From: Ensifer sp. Root278
GTDB taxonomy: Bacteria; Pseudomonadota; Alphaproteobacteria; Rhizobiales; Rhizobiaceae
DNA: 64,000 nucleotides
Direction of reading: 5' to 3'
NCBI RefSeq assembly: GCF_001429285.1
Contig: NZ_LMJJ01000006.1
Span: 62,001 to 126,000 of the forward strand
Both the position numbers and the translations under genes were made by a program. The first letter of the stretch is position 1, and every line of letters starts with the position of its first letter. This document shows positions 62,853 to 64,000 of this stretch, in pieces. The notes below the pieces were generated by a model, which ran no database searches, had not been told where the DNA came from, and saw nothing but the letters and a program-made list of their open reading frames with translations.

Positions 62853-63803
62853 CTAAACACCCCAAACCACGGCCTGTTCATGTCGATGGATGAGGTGCTG
62901 AAGCTGGTCGAAGCTGTGGCGGATGTGTTGCGAGAATTTTTCGATGGCCGGGGTATGCGCCGAGGTCGCGCGCCTCAGAAGCCCAAGGGCACGTTCCGGG
63001 TGCGGGACGGAAACCGGAAGTGCCGTGATCGATTTTTCGTTGCGTAGCGCGAAGACGACGCTGTGCGGAAGCACAGTCAAGGCGTCGATACCCTTCAGAT
63101 AGTTGACGAGGCTCATCAGCGAGCCGCCTGTGTAGCGTATCTTGATCTCGGTCGCCCCGAAGGAGAGCAGCAGGCTATGGAGATCCGCAAGCAGCGGGCT
63201 TCCCGGCGGCGGCGCCACCCAGGGATATTCGAGTAGCTGAGACGGCTGCGGCCGTCGCTTCAACAGAAGCGGATGCGTGACCCGGCAGGCGACGACGTTT
63301 CGACCGGGAAGCACCTTCTGGAACGCCAAGCCCGATCCCTCCTCAAGAATATCGAGCGGGCAGATAGCAAGATCGATCTGATCACCCTTCAGGGCAGCGC
63401 GCAGGTCGGCCATGTAGCCGTAGCTCTGGTCAATCCTGACGTTGGGGTTTTGTGCCTGGAAGTCTGCGATCATCGGCGCGATCAAGGCGTCCATGAAAAA
63501 TGGCGTACCGCCGACGCGCACGAGACCGCTTTTGCCGAGGCGAAAGCTTTCGATCGTGTCGGACGCCTTGCGCGACGCCGACAGCATGACCTGGCCATGA
63601 TCGGCGAGCGCGCGCCCGAGCGGCGTCGGTTGCAGCGGCCGCCGCCCTTTGACGAAAAGCGGTTCGCCCAGGCGCTTTTCGAGCATGGCAATGGTGCGCG
63701 AGATCGCCGGCTGCGACAGCCCGAGCAGCGCTGCCCCTTCGGTGACGCCGCCAGCCTTCACGACCGCAGCGAGCTGAACAAGATGGCGTTCGTCTATCTT
63801 CAT
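62853..63803 (-). CDS. LysR-family transcriptional regulator
   Basis: A 316-residue regulator with an N-terminal helix-turn-helix (GGVTEGAALLGLSQPAISRT, then IAMLEKRLGEPLFVKGRRPL) and a sensor domain starting LVRVGGTPFFMDAL. It is divergent from the partial gene at the right edge with a 92-base AT-rich spacer holding ATTGAT (63808-63813) and ATCAAT (63836-63841). It is transcribed toward the export operon but 282 bases away, so the target is more likely the divergent gene. Confidence 0.9.
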   Translation of the reverse strand: MKIDERHLVQLAAVVKAGGVTEGAALLGLSQPAISRTIAMLEKRLGEPLFVKGRRPLQPTPLGRALADHGQVMLSASRKASDTIESFRLGKSGLVRVGGTPFFMDALIAPMIADFQAQNPNVRIDQSYGYMADLRAALKGDQIDLAICPLDILEEGSGLAFQKVLPGRNVVACRVTHPLLLKRRPQPSQLLEYPWVAPPPGSPLLADLHSLLLSFGATEIKIRYTGGSLMSLVNYLKGIDALTVLPHSVVFALRNEKSITALPVSVPHPERALGLLRRATSAHTPAIEKFSQHIRHSFDQLQHLIHRHEQAVVWGV

Positions 63804-63895
63804 AACAATTGATTATATTAACTCAGAGTAAAATCATCAATCGCGCCCGCGGCCCGTGTTAGCTTTCATCTCAGCCAAGTGTCTGGAGGAGTGTG

Positions 63896-64000
63896 ATGCG
63901 GGGCGCGATGGTTTCGAATCCCAAGGAAGCAGCCTTTACCGAGGCTTTCGCACAGCGAATATCGAAAGCGGACGACGGCTCGCTGCCGCTGGTGCTGAGC
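63896..64000 (+). CDS. N-terminus of an unidentified protein, cut by the window edge
   Basis: GGAGGAG four bases before an ATG opens a frame without stops to the end of the window (35 codons, starting MRGAMVSNPKEAAFTEAF). No family is recognisable from so little. It is divergent from a LysR gene, which suggests a LysR-controlled metabolic gene. An internal ATG at 63908 is an alternative start. Confidence 0.6.
   Translation, partial: MRGAMVSNPKEAAFTEAFAQRISKADDGSLPLVLS

Overview
This is GC-rich, tightly packed DNA from an alphaproteobacterium, most likely a member of the Rhizobiaceae close to Ensifer/Sinorhizobium. Three things point there: many ABC importers with short ATGA-type overlaps between genes, metabolic gene sets typical of soil rhizobia, and several rhizobial-style palindromic intergenic repeats (34.05-34.27, 42.58-42.68, 52.26 and 55.49 kb). 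I saw no tRNA, rRNA, CRISPR array, insertion sequence, phage gene or origin. The window cuts a gene at each end.

Layout. (1) 1-2.85 kb: the end of a peptide-type ABC importer (permease, two ATPases) followed by a GAF-domain protein. (2) 2.9-13.45 kb, minus strand: a probable deoxyribose-type catabolic operon. It reads DeoR-family regulator, deoC, ALDH16-type double-domain aldehyde dehydrogenase, RbsD/FucU mutarotase, ribokinase-family kinase, two CUT1 permeases, binding protein and ATPase. (3) 13.7-23.9 kb: a putative (hydroxy)proline-peptide scavenging locus. It holds an Xaa-Pro aminopeptidase-like M24 peptidase, an oligopeptide ABC importer, an XRE-cupin regulator, a proline-racemase-superfamily enzyme and a GntR regulator. 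The core ATTGGATCCAAT lies upstream of both the importer operon and the racemase gene. (4) 24.1-31.7 kb: bacterial alpha-2-macroglobulin plus penicillin-binding protein 1C. (5) 31.9-32.7 kb: a 2-keto-4-pentenoate hydratase-family enzyme.

(6) 32.8-38.8 kb: the glyoxylate carboligase (glycerate) pathway, gckA, glxR, hyi and gcl, with a divergent IclR regulator and a palindrome between them. (7) 38.9-57 kb: purine breakdown, namely guaD, puuD (cytochrome c-linked urate oxidase), xdhABC, uraH, a puuE-uraD fusion, allantoicase, ureidoglycolate lyase and an AzgA-type purine permease. Together with (6) this could take imported purines to glyoxylate and on to 2-phosphoglycerate; only urease and the last steps of central metabolism lie elsewhere. 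A 16-base box, AGACTTTCAAATTTTT, occurs upstream of both the uraH/puuE divergent pair and the permease. Embedded in this stretch are a LysR-quinone reductase pair and an AraC-P450-ferredoxin group.

(8) 57.2-64 kb: a small metal-binding CopZ-like protein, a hydrolase remnant, an HlyD/ABC-2 permease/HlyD export operon with no ATPase gene of its own, a LysR regulator and the start of a divergent gene cut by the window edge.

Functions are inferred by reading the translated sequence; no database search was run. Substrates of the importers are inferences from gene neighbourhood.
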